A stretch of 64,000 nucleotides of DNA from Paludibacter sp. Its GTDB lineage: Bacteria; Bacteroidota; Bacteroidia; Bacteroidales; Paludibacteraceae. This document shows, in pieces, positions 30,628 to 40,946 of the stretch. The stretch is taken from positions 368,313 through 432,312 of the forward strand of contig JAFLKK010000008.1 of assembly GCA_019163375.1 (NCBI GenBank), read 5' to 3'. The translations under genes and the position numbers were made by a program. Below the pieces are notes generated by a model, which was not told the origin of the DNA, searched no databases, and was given only the letters and a program-made list of their open reading frames with translations. Each line of letters starts with the position of its first letter. Position 1 is the stretch's first letter.

Positions 30628-31272
30628 TTATTGTTGTTTTTGCTTGTTTATTTTTTCAATTAGATCTGCACTAGATTTAAAAATGTCTGGTAGTTCATCA
30701 GCCATACTTTTTAGTTCTGTTTTATCTTGTTCAACTTGTGCTTCAAGTTCCCAAGGGAAAGGATAAAGTTTTACTGGTGAATTTACTTTACTATCTAGGC
30801 TAGGTAATAGTGTTAGATATGTTCATAATCTGCTACTTTCCATTTGTTGCTTCACACTATTGTTATAGGCTTCCATATATAAAGAAATATCATTAATACT
30901 CAATTCATTCATTACGAAATTTATATCTAGTCCAGCATTCACTACAAGTATTGCAGCAATATCTTTTATATATGTCTTTTCCTTCTCCGATTGTTGTTCT
31001 TCTACAACTTCGTCTTTGATTTCCTTATTAGAAAATAATTCAATCAATTTAATTTCTTTGTTGAATTTATCCGAAATGGTTTTACTTATCTTCTTACTCT
31101 TTATTAGCTCTAAAAACTCTTCATAAGTAAATACCTCTGGATTGTTTGAAAGTACTATACAGTACATCAATTTCAATAAATCATCTGCATTTGTATAGTC
31201 TATTTCATTGAATGATTTATTAGTAAACTGCTCAAATTTGATGATACTTTTAATGTTTAATTTTATATTCAT
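30628..31272 (-). CDS. Tail assembly chaperone-like protein (recoded)
   Basis: The protein has 214 residues. The first 149 (KFEQFTNKSFNEIDYTNADD, NPEVFTYEEFLELIKSKK) match the chaperone class that precedes tape-measure genes in Bacteroidota siphophages. A TGA at 30823-30825 read as Trp (SSRL-W-TYLTLLPSL) extends it into a tail containing LYPFPWELEAQVEQDK, where this Trp is TGG. The classical arrangement has a frameshift product; here stop recoding alone connects the two parts, and I saw no slippery site. It ends 1 nt before the tape-measure start. Confidence 0.8.
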
Positions 31273-31293
31273 ATATCAATTTGATTTTAAAAC

Positions 31294-31320
31294 AAAAGGC
31301 GGTATAATCACCGCCTTTAT
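31294..31320 (-). terminator. Partial terminator between tail tube and chaperone genes
   Basis: AAAGGCGG (31295-31302) pairs with CCGCCTTT (31311-31318) around an 8-nt loop. On the minus strand it precedes a TTTTG run. It probably attenuates rather than stops the operon, keeping the tail-tube mRNA in excess. Confidence 0.7.
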
Positions 31321-31332
31321 ATTTTGATCTTA

Positions 31333-31776
31333 TTATACTGTAACTTTAGTCAAAGCACCAGATCCTGTTAAAGATACAGAACAAGATGCTACTGCATCAC
31401 CTTCTGCTTTTAAAGATAAAGATGCAATGTGTGCTTTTCCGCTGTATAGTCCTTTTGTCATTGCAAAAGTTGCAGAATCAGATGTAGTACCGATAACTAC
31501 ATCAATTGCATCACCTGCAATCATTGAAGTCATTAAGGTGTCAAAGTTGGTATCACCTGCTACGCTTGTGAATAGAAAATCACTAGAAATTGTTCAAGAA
31601 ATTACACCCTGTAAAGAGCTTTTGAAGTTTCCAGACATTTTATTTGAAGTATCAATTGCATCTGCACTAATAGATAAATCACTAGATTTTGCAAATGCTA
31701 ACGGAGTTGAACCGATATACAATAACAGACTATTACCTTTTACTAAGTCTGTATTTACGTTATATGATGTTGGCAT
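31333..31776 (-). CDS. Major tail tube protein (recoded)
   Basis: The protein has 147 residues from ATG 31776. A TGA at 31594-31596 read as Trp joins two pieces (LQGVIS-W-TISSDFLF). The sequence PTSYNVNTDLVKGNSLLLYI through IDTSNKMSGNFKSSLQG, and the later AGDAIDVVIGTTS and IASLSLKAEGDAVASCSVSL, fits the phage major tail protein type (TP901-like). Its place before an attenuating hairpin and the chaperone agrees. Length is typical. Confidence 0.85.
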
Positions 31777-31798
31777 ATTATTTTATTTTTATTTGTTG

Positions 31799-32188
31799 TT
31801 ATTTAATTTCAAATACTAGTATTTGTATGTATTTTTTATCTTCAAAATCTTCTGTTGAATCTAGTAATCTGCATTCGTAATCATAACCAGAAGTATTTTT
31901 ATGTTTACCTTCAATTGCTTCATTTATTAGTTGTGCAATTCTTTGTGATCTATCATAGTTATCACTAACAGCACCAATTCAAACTGTACAGTGTTCGTTG
32001 AAAATTCCAAAATTTGTATATTCTTTGCCGTACTTGTCACGATAATAAATTATAAAATCGCCTGTTGTTCCTTCTGGTGCTAAAATTGGAAAAATATTAC
32101 TGTTGACAATAGATTGTAGTTCTACATTTTCAATTAATAGTTTTCTTATGTCAGTAGTTATACTGAATTTTGTAAAAGCTTGTATCAT
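31799..32188 (-). CDS. DUF3168-like tail completion protein (recoded)
   Basis: The frame is 129 residues: MIQAFTKFSITTDIRKLLIE, with NSNIFPILAPEGTTGDFIIY, matches the DUF3168/tail-terminator class. TGA at 31979-31981 is read as Trp in HCTV-W-IGAVSDNYD, and the C-terminal part YDYECRLLDSTEDFEDKKYI follows. It caps the tail tube and contacts the head connector. It starts 1 nt after the gp10-like gene ends. Confidence 0.82.
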
Positions 32189-32189
32189 C

Positions 32190-32624
32190 TTATCCTCTCA
32201 TTATTATTCTTTGAATCCCTCTTTCAATACCTTCATACACTTTAGATATTGCTGTATTCTGATTAGTATTTATTGCATCAGTTCAGAAATTATTAGCTAT
32301 CATTCGACCACGATTTGCACCGCTTCTAGTTGTTCTGTTTACTGTTCCCATATCTAAAAGATGAGCGTGCATTCCTAGTTGATTAAAACCACCTATTGCA
32401 CCCAACTTACTACGCTTTAATTTACTTCTAAATGATTTATTTAGATTACCAGTGTTTTTATTACCTTTTAATCTAGCTCTCAAATTAGATCTTCCAGCCC
32501 TTAAAAATACGTTTGTTGCAGCCCTTAAACCAGCTTTGATAGTTTGATCTTTTTCAATATCGGTTAACCCTTCAATTGCTCTAAATACTTTATCATAGTC
32601 TATTAGTGTTGATTGTATTTCCAT
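32190..32624 (-). CDS. HK97 gp10-like head-tail adaptor (recoded)
   Basis: The protein has 144 residues: KDQTIKAGLRAATNVFLRAG and HAHLLDMGTVNRTTRSGANR fit the HK97 gp10 family. TGA at 32283-32285 is the Trp of IANNF-W-TDAINTN. The very basic region RARLKGNKNTGNLNKSFRSK is typical. It starts 5 nt after the neighbouring gene, inside the head-tail joining cluster. It stops at TAA. Confidence 0.82.
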
Positions 32625-32629
32625 AGGAT

Positions 32630-32950
32630 TTAATTGTTTATTTTTTCAAGTAAAAGATTTAAGCTATTATCAAATTTATTCTCATCAACACTTACAATCT
32701 TATATTCATTAGAATTATAATCAATTGTTAGGTCTGTATTTATTAGCTTGTTATATCTAACTTTAAATTCGATTTGTGAACTATTAAACATCTCTTTAGC
32801 ATCTTCACCGTAATTGTTTTTGGTTTTAACTTTAGCTGCTTTACAAGTAAATAATTCAACTTTTGATTTAGTGATAAATCCGGATTCTGTTTGTGTTTCA
32901 ATAACCTGTTTAAAGATCAATTTATACTTTAGTGTTCCCGCTGGTATCAT
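32630..32950 (-). CDS. Head closure protein (SPP1 gp16-like)
   Basis: The 106-residue protein MIPAGTLKYKLIFKQVIETQ through the ending NEYKIVSVDENKFDNSLNLL resembles the family of small phage head-tail joining proteins. It has no Trp, so its genetic code cannot be read from the sequence. Place and size fit: it lies between the connector and gp10-like genes, with 3-nt and 5-nt gaps. Confidence 0.78.
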   Translation of the reverse strand: MIPAGTLKYKLIFKQVIETQTESGFITKSKVELFTCKAAKVKTKNNYGEDAKEMFNSSQIEFKVRYNKLINTDLTIDYNSNEYKIVSVDENKFDNSLNLLLEKINN

Positions 32951-32953
32951 AAT

Positions 32954-33262
32954 CTAGTTTGAATAGTTTTTGTAGAAGTCCAATAAATATCTATAATTAA
33001 ATGGTATTTCAGATGCTTTGCCATTCATTGAAACAGATTCACGATTTGCATATAAATTACCAACCATTAATAACATTGCGTGCAATAATGGCAAGGGTAG
33101 AACCTCACCATTAATTGCAGCAACATCAATTAATTTTTGATTAATATGTAATTCAACCGCTGCTTCTGCCACTTGAATTAATGAAGTGATATAACTATCA
33201 TCTTCAATATATTCTGTTTCCAGATTTAAGTGCTTTTTAGCTTGTTCGATTGTCAAATACAT
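32954..33262 (-). CDS. Head-tail connector protein (gp6-like)
   Basis: The 102-residue protein MYLTIEQAKKHLNLETEYIE, with DSYITSLIQVAEAAVELHIN and LPLLHAMLLMVGNLYANRES, is a good match to the phage gp6-like connector family (QCxxHLNL-type start and the LxxAxLLLVGHLYENRE pattern). It contains no Trp. It follows the capsid gene by 10 nt. Confidence 0.85.
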   Translation of the reverse strand: MYLTIEQAKKHLNLETEYIEDDSYITSLIQVAEAAVELHINQKLIDVAAINGEVLPLPLLHAMLLMVGNLYANRESVSMNGKASEIPFNYRYLLDFYKNYSN

Positions 33263-33272
33263 ATATTATAGA

Positions 33273-34472
33273 CTATTTTAAAATAGCTTTTACGAAAGAT
33301 TCAGTTCTACGAGGTTTAGCATCAAAATAAGCATTGATCACTAAGCGAACTTTTCCGTTTGAAGCTTGTGTATATTGATCCACAGTCAAATCAATTCCAC
33401 CCCATTGACCAATCACGTAATCTTCAAAACAACCAAAGATTACACCGTTAGAAGGTACAGCAGAAGTAGATAAAGTATTGTAGCCATTAATTTCAGATCC
33501 TTCCATTAAAAAACCAGCGGCTACACCAGATGCTTTTAAAGTTGTTTTTAATGCTCCCTTTGCAGATGGTGAAACAATAAATACTTTGTTTCCTTTTACA
33601 TTAGCAGATTCTAAAGTAGTATCCATAGCTACAATATCTGCATAGGTTACTGTTGCGGCATTTACTGCTACACCATTTAATAGTCCAGCAGGTTGAGTTG
33701 CAGAACCAGAAGCAGAACCTAATATAGTAGCTTCTAATTTGTTTGAAATTGCTTTTACAATATCTCTTTTAAGCATATCTTCAGCACTTAAGGAATCTTG
33801 AATTAAAAATTGTTTTGAAACATCTAAAAGTGCAGTAATTCTTTTTGGTTCTAAAGTCACTTCAGTGAATGAACCTGCACCATCTGTTGCTCCAGCAGTT
33901 TCACCTGCTCACAACACATTACTCCCTGAATAAGCTGGGATAGATACAGTACCTGCTAAACCAGTCATATATGTTGCTCCAGCTTGAACCATTACTAAAT
34001 TTGATCTAAGTGGTTCTAAGATTCCAAGTTTATCTTCTGCTACGACTTCTTGTCCGGCAGTTGCGATTGTTGCAGAAATTGTTGCACGTTTTTCAATTGG
34101 TAATATAATCTGACCAGAATAATTTTGACCTGCTTTTCTAAATTCCGCAATCCCAGCATTAATTACTTCTTGTGCTCTTTCGTCTAGTTGACGGTTGTTA
34201 GCTATATCATTAATAGCTTTCAATAATGAAAAATTTTCCATAGTTTGATTTGTTTGTTTTGTTGTTGTTACTTTGTTTAGGTTTCTTTTATTATCTTCTT
34301 CGATCTTTCTGATCTCTTGATCTATTTGATCCAATTGTATTGTTATTGCTTCAAACTCTGTATTCTCAACATCATTCAATTTTCTAACTTCTTTTTCAGC
34401 ACCAGAGATTAATTCTGTAGCTCGTTTTTTTAATTGGTCTTTTTCGTCTAGTAATTCTAATGTGTTCTTCAT
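33273..34472 (-). CDS. HK97-fold major capsid protein (recoded)
   Basis: The protein has 399 residues. An N-terminal coiled-coil scaffold region (about 1-80, LDEKDQLKKRATELISGAEK) is followed by the mature coat. TGA at 33909-33911 encodes Trp188 in SGSNVL-W-AGETAG, exactly the TVSIP...W..E stretch that is Trp in many HK97 capsids. A second Trp is TGG (GQWGGIDLT). Later motifs include KRITALLDVSKQFLIQDSLS and GVIFGCFEDYVIGQWGG. The gene overlaps the protease by one base. The standard code would leave two useless pieces. Confidence 0.93.
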
Positions 34473-35023
34473 TAATTGATTTTCATTTTTAAGGTTTCAT
34501 AATATCCAGATAGATCTTCAGCTTTTAAGTCAGTCATTTTTCGAAGTGCTACTGTAGTGTCTGGATAGGCTTCTTTGTAAACAGGAGAAACATCAAACAA
34601 TTCTTTGAACTTTGTAATCTTTCTTAGATAACCATTACTTCTTTTTTCCCAAACATCACTATCAATAGTAAATGCAAAGCTTGAAGTGGTAATGTCACCA
34701 CGTTTTAACCCTTCTAAAAGTTCATCACCCAAAGAAGTATTAGGTGCTTCAAATCTGTATTTCAAACCTTCACTGTCAACCTCTAATTTTAATGAACCGG
34801 CACCAAATTTAGAACGTGCTAAAACACCTCTATCTTCACTATGATTAAGTAAGCAAAGTATATCAGATTGTTCTAAAATACCATCTAATGCTTCTGGTTC
34901 TATCACCTCAATAAAGCCCCCTAAATCCCTAGATTCTTTATTAAATTTTAAAGCATACCCTTCTACGGTTCTGCTGTTTTCTGTAGTTCTTAATTCTCAA
35001 CTACTGTTTCGTAATTCCATCAT
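34472..35023 (-). CDS. Prohead protease, HK97 type, S78 (recoded)
   Basis: From ATG 35023 the frame gives 183 residues. TGA at 34997-34999 becomes Trp9 (MELRNSS-W-ELRT). The start of the family is then visible: RTVEGYALKFNKES, followed by CLLNHSEDRGVLAR (predicted catalytic His in NHSEDRG) and DITTSSFAFTIDSD with the catalytic Ser, then KFKELFDVSPVYKEAYPDT. All the key residues are present. The N-terminus overlaps the 3' end of the portal gene by 23 nt. Confidence 0.92.
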
Positions 35024-36239
35024 TTTTTTGTGTATTTACAATTTGTGTTTCTTTTACTGCATTTTGCAGCGTAATAGTATTTACTTGTACAAAACTATTA
35101 TCACCATTATCTATAGCAGGTAAATCTAATTCCTTTCTAATTTCATTAATGGTTATAGCACCGATTTGGAATAGCTTATTAAGGTATTCTGCTTGCGTAG
35201 CTTTATCGGCTCTTAATAAAACAGAAGTATCAAACCGAACATCTATACTATCTCGTTCAGATGGTTTGTATAGTTTACGTTCAAATTCCAGTTCTATCTT
35301 TTCTAATAAAGGGGAAAGTGTATCTGTGAGGAATGCTAACTGTGTGGCTTCTACTGTTGCATAATTAGCTTGTGTAAGATCAAAACATTTCATTGGTGAA
35401 ACTCCAAAGAATCTACAGACATCAATAACATTAAATTGTCTGGTTTCTAAAAGTTGTGCATCTACAGGACTAACTGTTATAGGTTGAAAATCCATATTAC
35501 CTTCTAATACAGCTATTCCGTTAGGTGTTCCACTAGAAGCATTAAAAGCAGACTGTCAAGATGCTTTTAAATCTTGTTTTTGTTCTGGAAGTAGTGAACC
35601 TTGAACCTTTAAAACACCTGCTAAATTAGCACCACCTTTAAAAAATCCGGCTGCGTGTGCTTCTGAATCTGTAGCTAATCCAAGTGTTAGCCTTGCGTGT
35701 TCTAGTGTGCTTATTCCACGAATACCATCATAACTAAAGTTTAGTATATGAATCATATTGATAGGCTCTACCAAAGCATCAAAACCTGTAATTGAATACA
35801 TCAGTTTATTGGTTTTTGTGTCTGTTGTAACTACTGTTACTCACGTACTATCTATAAATTGTAATGCTATAACATTACCGCTTCGATCTCTTTCTATATA
35901 AGCGTAAGCATTACCCCTTAAAAGAACACTTTGAACTAGTGTTTTCATAAAAGTAAACCTGCTCATTTTATTGTTCGGTTCACTATTTAAAAGTCTGTAT
36001 GTAGGGTGTGTTTTATGCTTTGTTTTATAACCGTTATTGTCAATCAAATAAGGTTCTAAAGGTAATTGTGCTACAGAATCACTAATCACTTCTACACATC
36101 TATAAACAGCAGGTAGAAACATAGCTTTGTTAGTAGTATAACCGCTTTGTGAATTATACATCAAAGAATCAAAAAAGCTTCTTTGTTCTGCTATGGGTGC
36201 TTGTATTGGTTTTTTGATAAATCAGTCTTTAAATGCCAT
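35001..36239 (-). CDS. Portal protein, HK97 family (recoded)
   Basis: The protein has 412 residues from ATG 36239. TGA codons at 36222, 35841 and 35556 give MAFKD-W-FIKK, FIDST-W-VTVV and DLKAS-W-QSAF; all its Trp codons are TGA. Family motifs: AVYRCVEVISDSVAQLPLEP, LRGNAYAYIERDRSGNVIAL, ILNFSYDGIRGISTLEHARL and KCFDLTQANYATVEATQLAF. It forms the dodecameric vertex through which DNA enters. It lies 10 nt after terL and ends at TAG. Confidence 0.94.
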
Positions 36240-36249
36240 TTGTATTTTG

Positions 36250-37863
36250 TTAAATTGTGTTTGAATAATGAGGAACTTGTAAATACATACCTAAAGCTTG
36301 TATCATAGAAATTACACCATCAATTTTATTATTGTCTATATATTTTACTGGTTTTGTGTTACCGTTTTGATCTGATTTTAATTCGACATTTTTAAAGCAG
36401 AATCTGCTGATCTCATTGTTATCAATTACTGCTTTATCAGATAATATAAGTCTTTCTATTTCTTTGGTTGGTCTATTAAAGTTTCCAATTGTTTGAGAAT
36501 AAACTTCAAGCGGTAAACCTTTAGCAGTAGCATCAATTGCTCACTGAGTAGAATTATAACTATCATATCCAATTACTTGTATATTTACAATCTGTGAATA
36601 CTTCATCAAATCGTTAGTTATATAGTCATAATCGGTTACATTGCCAGGCGTTACAGTTAGTTGCCCTTTTCGCTTTCAATCTTTATACAATTCTTTATTT
36701 GCCTTTATTCTTAAAGCTTCTTCTGGAAGGTAGTAATGAGTTTTGAAGTAGTATTTATTATCAACTACTACGAGGTAGGAAACAGCCGTTAAATCTGAAG
36801 TTTGCCCTAAATCGACACCAACATAACAAGCTTCACCTTTGAAATCATTCAGATCAATATTTTTACTACTTCTTAGAATATACTCATCCGGTAGCCAAAC
36901 ATTCTCAGAATCACACCAAAGATTTAGTGTTTTAGTTTTTACACCAGTTTCTTCTGATGGATTGTTTTTAGCCTGTTGAACTTGTCCCCTAATATATTTA
37001 GTAGTTACAGTAACATCTAAATTCGGTGCACATTTAATTCAATTCTTTTCATCTTGCCAATCATCTTCAACATCTAAAGAATAGATAGCGATAAACATTT
37101 CATCATCCGTTTTTACAGCATTTAAAACTTCTATTGCTACTGTTCTAAGTTGATAGCAGGGTAAAGACTTATTAAAGCCAGCAGTGGTTATTGTACACAA
37201 ATGAGGATTTGCTCTCATTCCCATACTAGATTTTATTACATCTCTAACTTTGCTGTTGGGTGCTGCGTGGTATTCATCTAGTAAACCAAATGATGCATTA
37301 AAGCCGTCTAATTTTGAATCATCAGCGGCTAATACTTTAAGTTTACTGTTTGTGAGGTTGAATTTTATATCTGCTCTATATGGGATAAAATATTTTGTTT
37401 TGGGATCAATTCCCTTTACAAAACTAGAACACATATCAAAGGCAATTTTTGCCTGTTCTTTGCTATTGGCTGCAAGTAGTACTTCTGCACCTTCTTCATT
37501 ATCTGCGATTAGATAATATAAACACAAAGCTGCTGCTAGTGCAGTTTTACCTTGTTTTCTGCTTACTTCTATATAAGAACTAGAAAATCTTCGTGTTCCA
37601 GTTTCTTTTCAGTAGAAGCCAATAATATTGGCTATTATAAATTGTTGTCAACCTTCCAGAATGAAAGGCTTTCCAGAATGTTTTCCGGTGAAGTGTTTTA
37701 ATGTGCTTATAAATTTTATAGCTCTATCAACTTCATATTCTCTAAATTCTAAATCTTCTCTGAGTAAATCACTTTTAAATCTGGTACAAGCAAGTTGCAT
37801 TGATTTACCAGTTACAATTGTTTTAGTTAGAACTTCATTAACATATTCGTTATATAGTTTCAT
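36250..37863 (-). CDS. Terminase large subunit (recoded)
   Basis: The frame is 537 residues with five TGA-Trp codons (37648, 37609, 37039, 36676, 36541) and three TGG. The N-terminal TGA positions are those where terminases have conserved Trp: KPFILEG-W-QQF and IIGFY-W-KETGTRR. Walker A is VSRKQGKTA, Walker B and catalytic Glu are in ASFGLLDEYHA, and the nuclease domain begins YVGVDLGQTSDLTAV. It drives DNA packaging. Its ATG overlaps the stop codon of the upstream gene as TAATG. Confidence 0.95.
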
Positions 37864-38525
37864 TATTTGATATTGTAATATTTTCTTAATACTCTACATA
37901 ATAAAAGTATCTCTTCAAGTTGTGAAAAATAATTTTCATATACACTTTCTATCTCTTTACTTAAACCATCATCTATATTCATACCTACATTCAAATTTCT
38001 ATATTTATAGTCATTTAAGATTATAATTATGTTTGGAGGTAAAATATTGAAATAGTTTAGATTTATAGGTTCTATATAACTTTTAAGATAATCAAATGTC
38101 ATTTTTAGTAATGGCAATTTTTTCATTATCATATGAGATCTTATAAAATCTTGTCTTGCAGTATTTGAATTAGTTTCTATTAACTTAGAAAATTCTTCAA
38201 AAGTGTATTTAACATTAGTATCACCTTTAGTGACTATATTTACAACGGTACTGGATATGCCTTCAATTTGGTTTAAGTCTGGAACTAAATTTTTCTTCAG
38301 TTTTTTTATCTGCGAAAATTTAGGAATAAAAATTGTAAACAGATAAAATAATCCAGCTGCAACAATTGAAGAAAAAACTGTATATGTTATATCTGCCCAT
38401 TTAAAAGAATCAGCAAATAGTGGTTCAGTATTAATCCAAATAATTTTAAAGAAAATAATCCATAAAATGCATACAAAACTAACACCAAATACAATAAAAT
38501 CTACTGAATTGAAATACTTTCTCAT
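37863..38525 (-). CDS. Two-segment membrane protein inserted in the packaging module
   Basis: The 220-residue protein has two membrane segments (about 8-30 and 45-72) and a cytoplasmic C-terminal domain of about 145 residues that I do not recognise (IPKFSQIKKLKKNLVPDLNQ, LPLLKMTFDYLKSYIEPINL). Its Trp codons are all TGG (LWIIFFKIIWIN, FKWADI), though it sits between two strongly recoded genes, and its stop TAA overlaps the terL start. A moron gene with superinfection or antiphage function is a reasonable guess based on topology only. Confidence 0.7.
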   Translation of the reverse strand: MRKYFNSVDFIVFGVSFVCILWIIFFKIIWINTEPLFADSFKWADITYTVFSSIVAAGLFYLFTIFIPKFSQIKKLKKNLVPDLNQIEGISSTVVNIVTKGDTNVKYTFEEFSKLIETNSNTARQDFIRSHMIMKKLPLLKMTFDYLKSYIEPINLNYFNILPPNIIIILNDYKYRNLNVGMNIDDGLSKEIESVYENYFSQLEEILLLCRVLRKYYNIK

Positions 38526-38551
38526 AATATCTATTTTAAATTTATCTCGTT

Positions 38552-39262
38552 TTATAATTGCGTTTTATGCACAAATAGTTTTTCAATAGCCTTTTTACTT
38601 GAACCTCCAAGATTACAACTTATTTCTTTGCTTCAGATACACACAAAATCATCAGGTGCATTATATTCTGAAACATACACTTTATGACTTTCTAAAGACT
38701 TTTCTCTACACCATTGCCAGAATGCAACAGAATCGAACCCTTCCTTACTATACTTCGTAGTATTTGCATAGGGTGGATCACAATAAATAACTGAATTGTT
38801 TGGAATATTTAGAGTATCATAATCACCTGCATTAAAAGTTACATCTAATACATTTGGTAATTGTTTTACAATACTTCTGAATGCTTGGCCTATATAATCT
38901 CTCTCCGGATCATTCCCACTAAATCCTCCTCACCACTTACTTCTAAAGCTACAAGTAAATCCTACATAACCAATTAAATGCTCCGGATATTTATTAGTTT
39001 TAGATCTATAATCTGTTCTAATATCATCATATTCTGCTTTATTCAATTGTGTTGGTGGAATCCAACCGTTTTGTAATTCCTTTCACATAGCAATTAAATA
39101 TTGGTTGTTATCTGCACCAATTTTTAAACTGTGTTTCACTTTATCTATCATATTACAACCTCCAACAAAAGGCTCAACATAGTATTGATCCGGTTGAATG
39201 TTTTCTAAAATTATTGGTAGAATATCATTTGCTATTCTACGCTTACTTCCCATATATTGCAT
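38552..39262 (-). CDS. DNA adenine methyltransferase, D12/Dam class (recoded)
   Basis: The protein has 236 residues. It opens MQYMGSKRRIANDILPIILE (FxGG-type SAM motif YYVEPFVGGCNM nearby) and has the catalytic DPPY in SVIYCDPPYANTTKYSKEG. TGA codons at 39083, 38930 and 38633 give LIAM-W-KELQ, SKW-W-GGFSGN and VCI-W-SKEIS; four other Trp are TGG. It methylates adenine in a short site, probably to protect phage DNA against host restriction. It starts inside the terS stop as TAATG (39262) and stops at TAA. Confidence 0.92.
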
Positions 39263-39642
39263 TACCTCGTTTCCTTTCCTTGTTTTATAAATTGCTCAAA
39301 CGGTGAATCCTCATCGCTTTCATTATCTTTTTGTATTAGTTTGGTTCTAGCTTTTGCAGTTAGTCCAAATTCTAACATCACTTTCATTGCTTGTGTTTGA
39401 GCATCTTTAGCCACCTTAATTAATGGGTGTTGTGCTATATTACCTCTATCACTTTCGACAGTTAATCCATCTTTTTCTAATTGCTTAGATGCCTTTATAA
39501 ACATTGAATAATTACGAGCTAACATAGTTAGTGCAGCACTATCAACTTCTTCTAGTATTCTACTATTTTCTAGCTTTGATAATACATCTTGCATATAAAC
39601 AGATGCATCTTTTTCAATATCTTTTGGTATTTGTCATTTCAT
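39262..39642 (-). CDS. Terminase small subunit, P27-like (recoded)
   Basis: The 126-residue protein begins MKW (TGA at 39634) QIPKDIEKDASVYMQ. The body IEKD...LSKLENSRILEEVDSAALTM and the C-terminal KVMLEFGLTAKARTKLIQKD fit P27-family small terminases, where the LGLTPxxRxxL ending is usual. It heads the packaging and head operon, and its stop overlaps the methyltransferase start by one base. Confidence 0.83.
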
Positions 39643-39712
39643 ATTATTTGGTTTTAATCATTTCTAATATTAACCTTATTGTTGGCTGCCAAATAATTAT
39701 CTTAAGCTCTAT

Positions 39713-40885
39713 CTAACTTTTCTTGTCGAGATTTTTTTCAGCTTCTGTAAAGCAAAATAATATACTATCTATAAATTTCTTTTCCTGCTCTATCCACGAA
39801 TCGTCAAACCGAATTAGAAATAAATCTTTACAAAAAATATCGTCAAAGATTTTGGAAGTTGCTATTAATTCTAGATTTTCAATGTTAGATTTAGACGAAA
39901 CAGTATTAAATAGGCAAATTAGACTTTCCTTTCTAGAAAGTTGCGCTCTATAAAGCTCAAAATAATATATCTTATCATAATTAAAACGATTGATAGTTTC
40001 TAACATATAATACATATTTCTAAAATATTGTCCAAGTAAGTGTCCAAATTTGACATAAAGAATATTACCAGCTACTTGCATTGCGTTGAACATTGTCTCA
40101 CTATTAATGTATATGTTAAAATATTCAAATATATTTGAATATGGATTTGCAAAACTTTGGTCATAATTAATTTTGGAATAAAGAAAAAATGTGTTAATTT
40201 TCTTTTTAATGTATTCTTGTACGCCAGCTAAATTAATATTTTGGGGATTCGGAGTATTCTGGTAATTATTAGTTAATTCAGTGTTTATCGCATTACTTCG
40301 CATTAAAATTTCTAATTCTATATATTTAGTTGGATCAAGTTTATTGAAACATTCAGTACTCATACTTATGATGCAATAATTAAATGAGTATTCAAGTAAT
40401 ATATTATTTAATATGATAATATAATTATCTATTGCGTTAATCCCTTTATAATTGACTTCAAAGTTATTTCCAGTGTAAACAACTGTTTCTAATTTGTTCT
40501 TGTGCAATTCTAAAAGTTTAAAGAATAGATCTCTTTCCTCTCTTTTTATAGCTTGTTTAGTTGCAATATCTTCTCTTCTTTGTGCGTCAGTTGCGGCAAT
40601 ATCAGCAGCAATATTGGCTTTAATTTCAGCTCTAGCAGCATCTTTCTTTGCCTCAAGTGTGGCTTTATTTGATTGTATTACAGTAAGTAATGCACCTAAA
40701 AAAGCAAGTAGTCCCGCAACAGATCCAAAGTAACTACCAAAACTGCCCCAATCTTCCACATAATCGGATAAAGTACCCCAGAAATTTAAAATAAAAGCAA
40801 TTATCATTATTATAGATATAGCTAGAACTGATAAACTTAATAGTTCTAAAGCACTCCTTTTTTTAAACCAATTTACTATTTTCAT
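39713..40885 (-). CDS. putAbiC-like abortive-infection membrane protein, first copy
   Basis: The protein has 390 residues: two N-terminal membrane segments (about 17-35 and 53-72, around FGSYFGSVAGLLAFLGALLT), a charged coiled coil (about 75-125), then the conserved core. The core pattern LGQYFRNMYYMLETINRF...YRAQLSRKESLICLFNTVSS is that of the putative phage abortive infection family (putAbiC). Trp codons are TGG only, and it ends at TAG. It lies 70 nt upstream of terS, reading the same way. It should protect the lysogen against other phages; the family assignment is from motif memory, not a search. Confidence 0.72.
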   Translation of the reverse strand: MKIVNWFKKRSALELLSLSVLAISIIMIIAFILNFWGTLSDYVEDWGSFGSYFGSVAGLLAFLGALLTVIQSNKATLEAKKDAARAEIKANIAADIAATDAQRREDIATKQAIKREERDLFFKLLELHKNKLETVVYTGNNFEVNYKGINAIDNYIIILNNILLEYSFNYCIISMSTECFNKLDPTKYIELEILMRSNAINTELTNNYQNTPNPQNINLAGVQEYIKKKINTFFLYSKINYDQSFANPYSNIFEYFNIYINSETMFNAMQVAGNILYVKFGHLLGQYFRNMYYMLETINRFNYDKIYYFELYRAQLSRKESLICLFNTVSSKSNIENLELIATSKIFDDIFCKDLFLIRFDDSWIEQEKKFIDSILFCFTEAEKNLDKKS

Positions 40886-40917
40886 TACTTTGAATATTTA
40901 TTTATTTTGTGTGATTT

Positions 40918-40946
40918 TTATAAAAGCATTCATATTGCTTTTATAA
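40918..40946 (-). terminator. Terminator hairpin between the putAbiC-like genes
   Basis: TTATAAAAGCA (40918-40928) pairs perfectly with TGCTTTTATAA (40936-40946). It overlaps the last codons of the upstream gene. Confidence 0.65.

Noticed and set aside
30628..31272. Programmed frameshift in the tail chaperone gene
   Set aside because: No slippery heptamer was seen, and TGA reading as Trp already links both parts in one frame.
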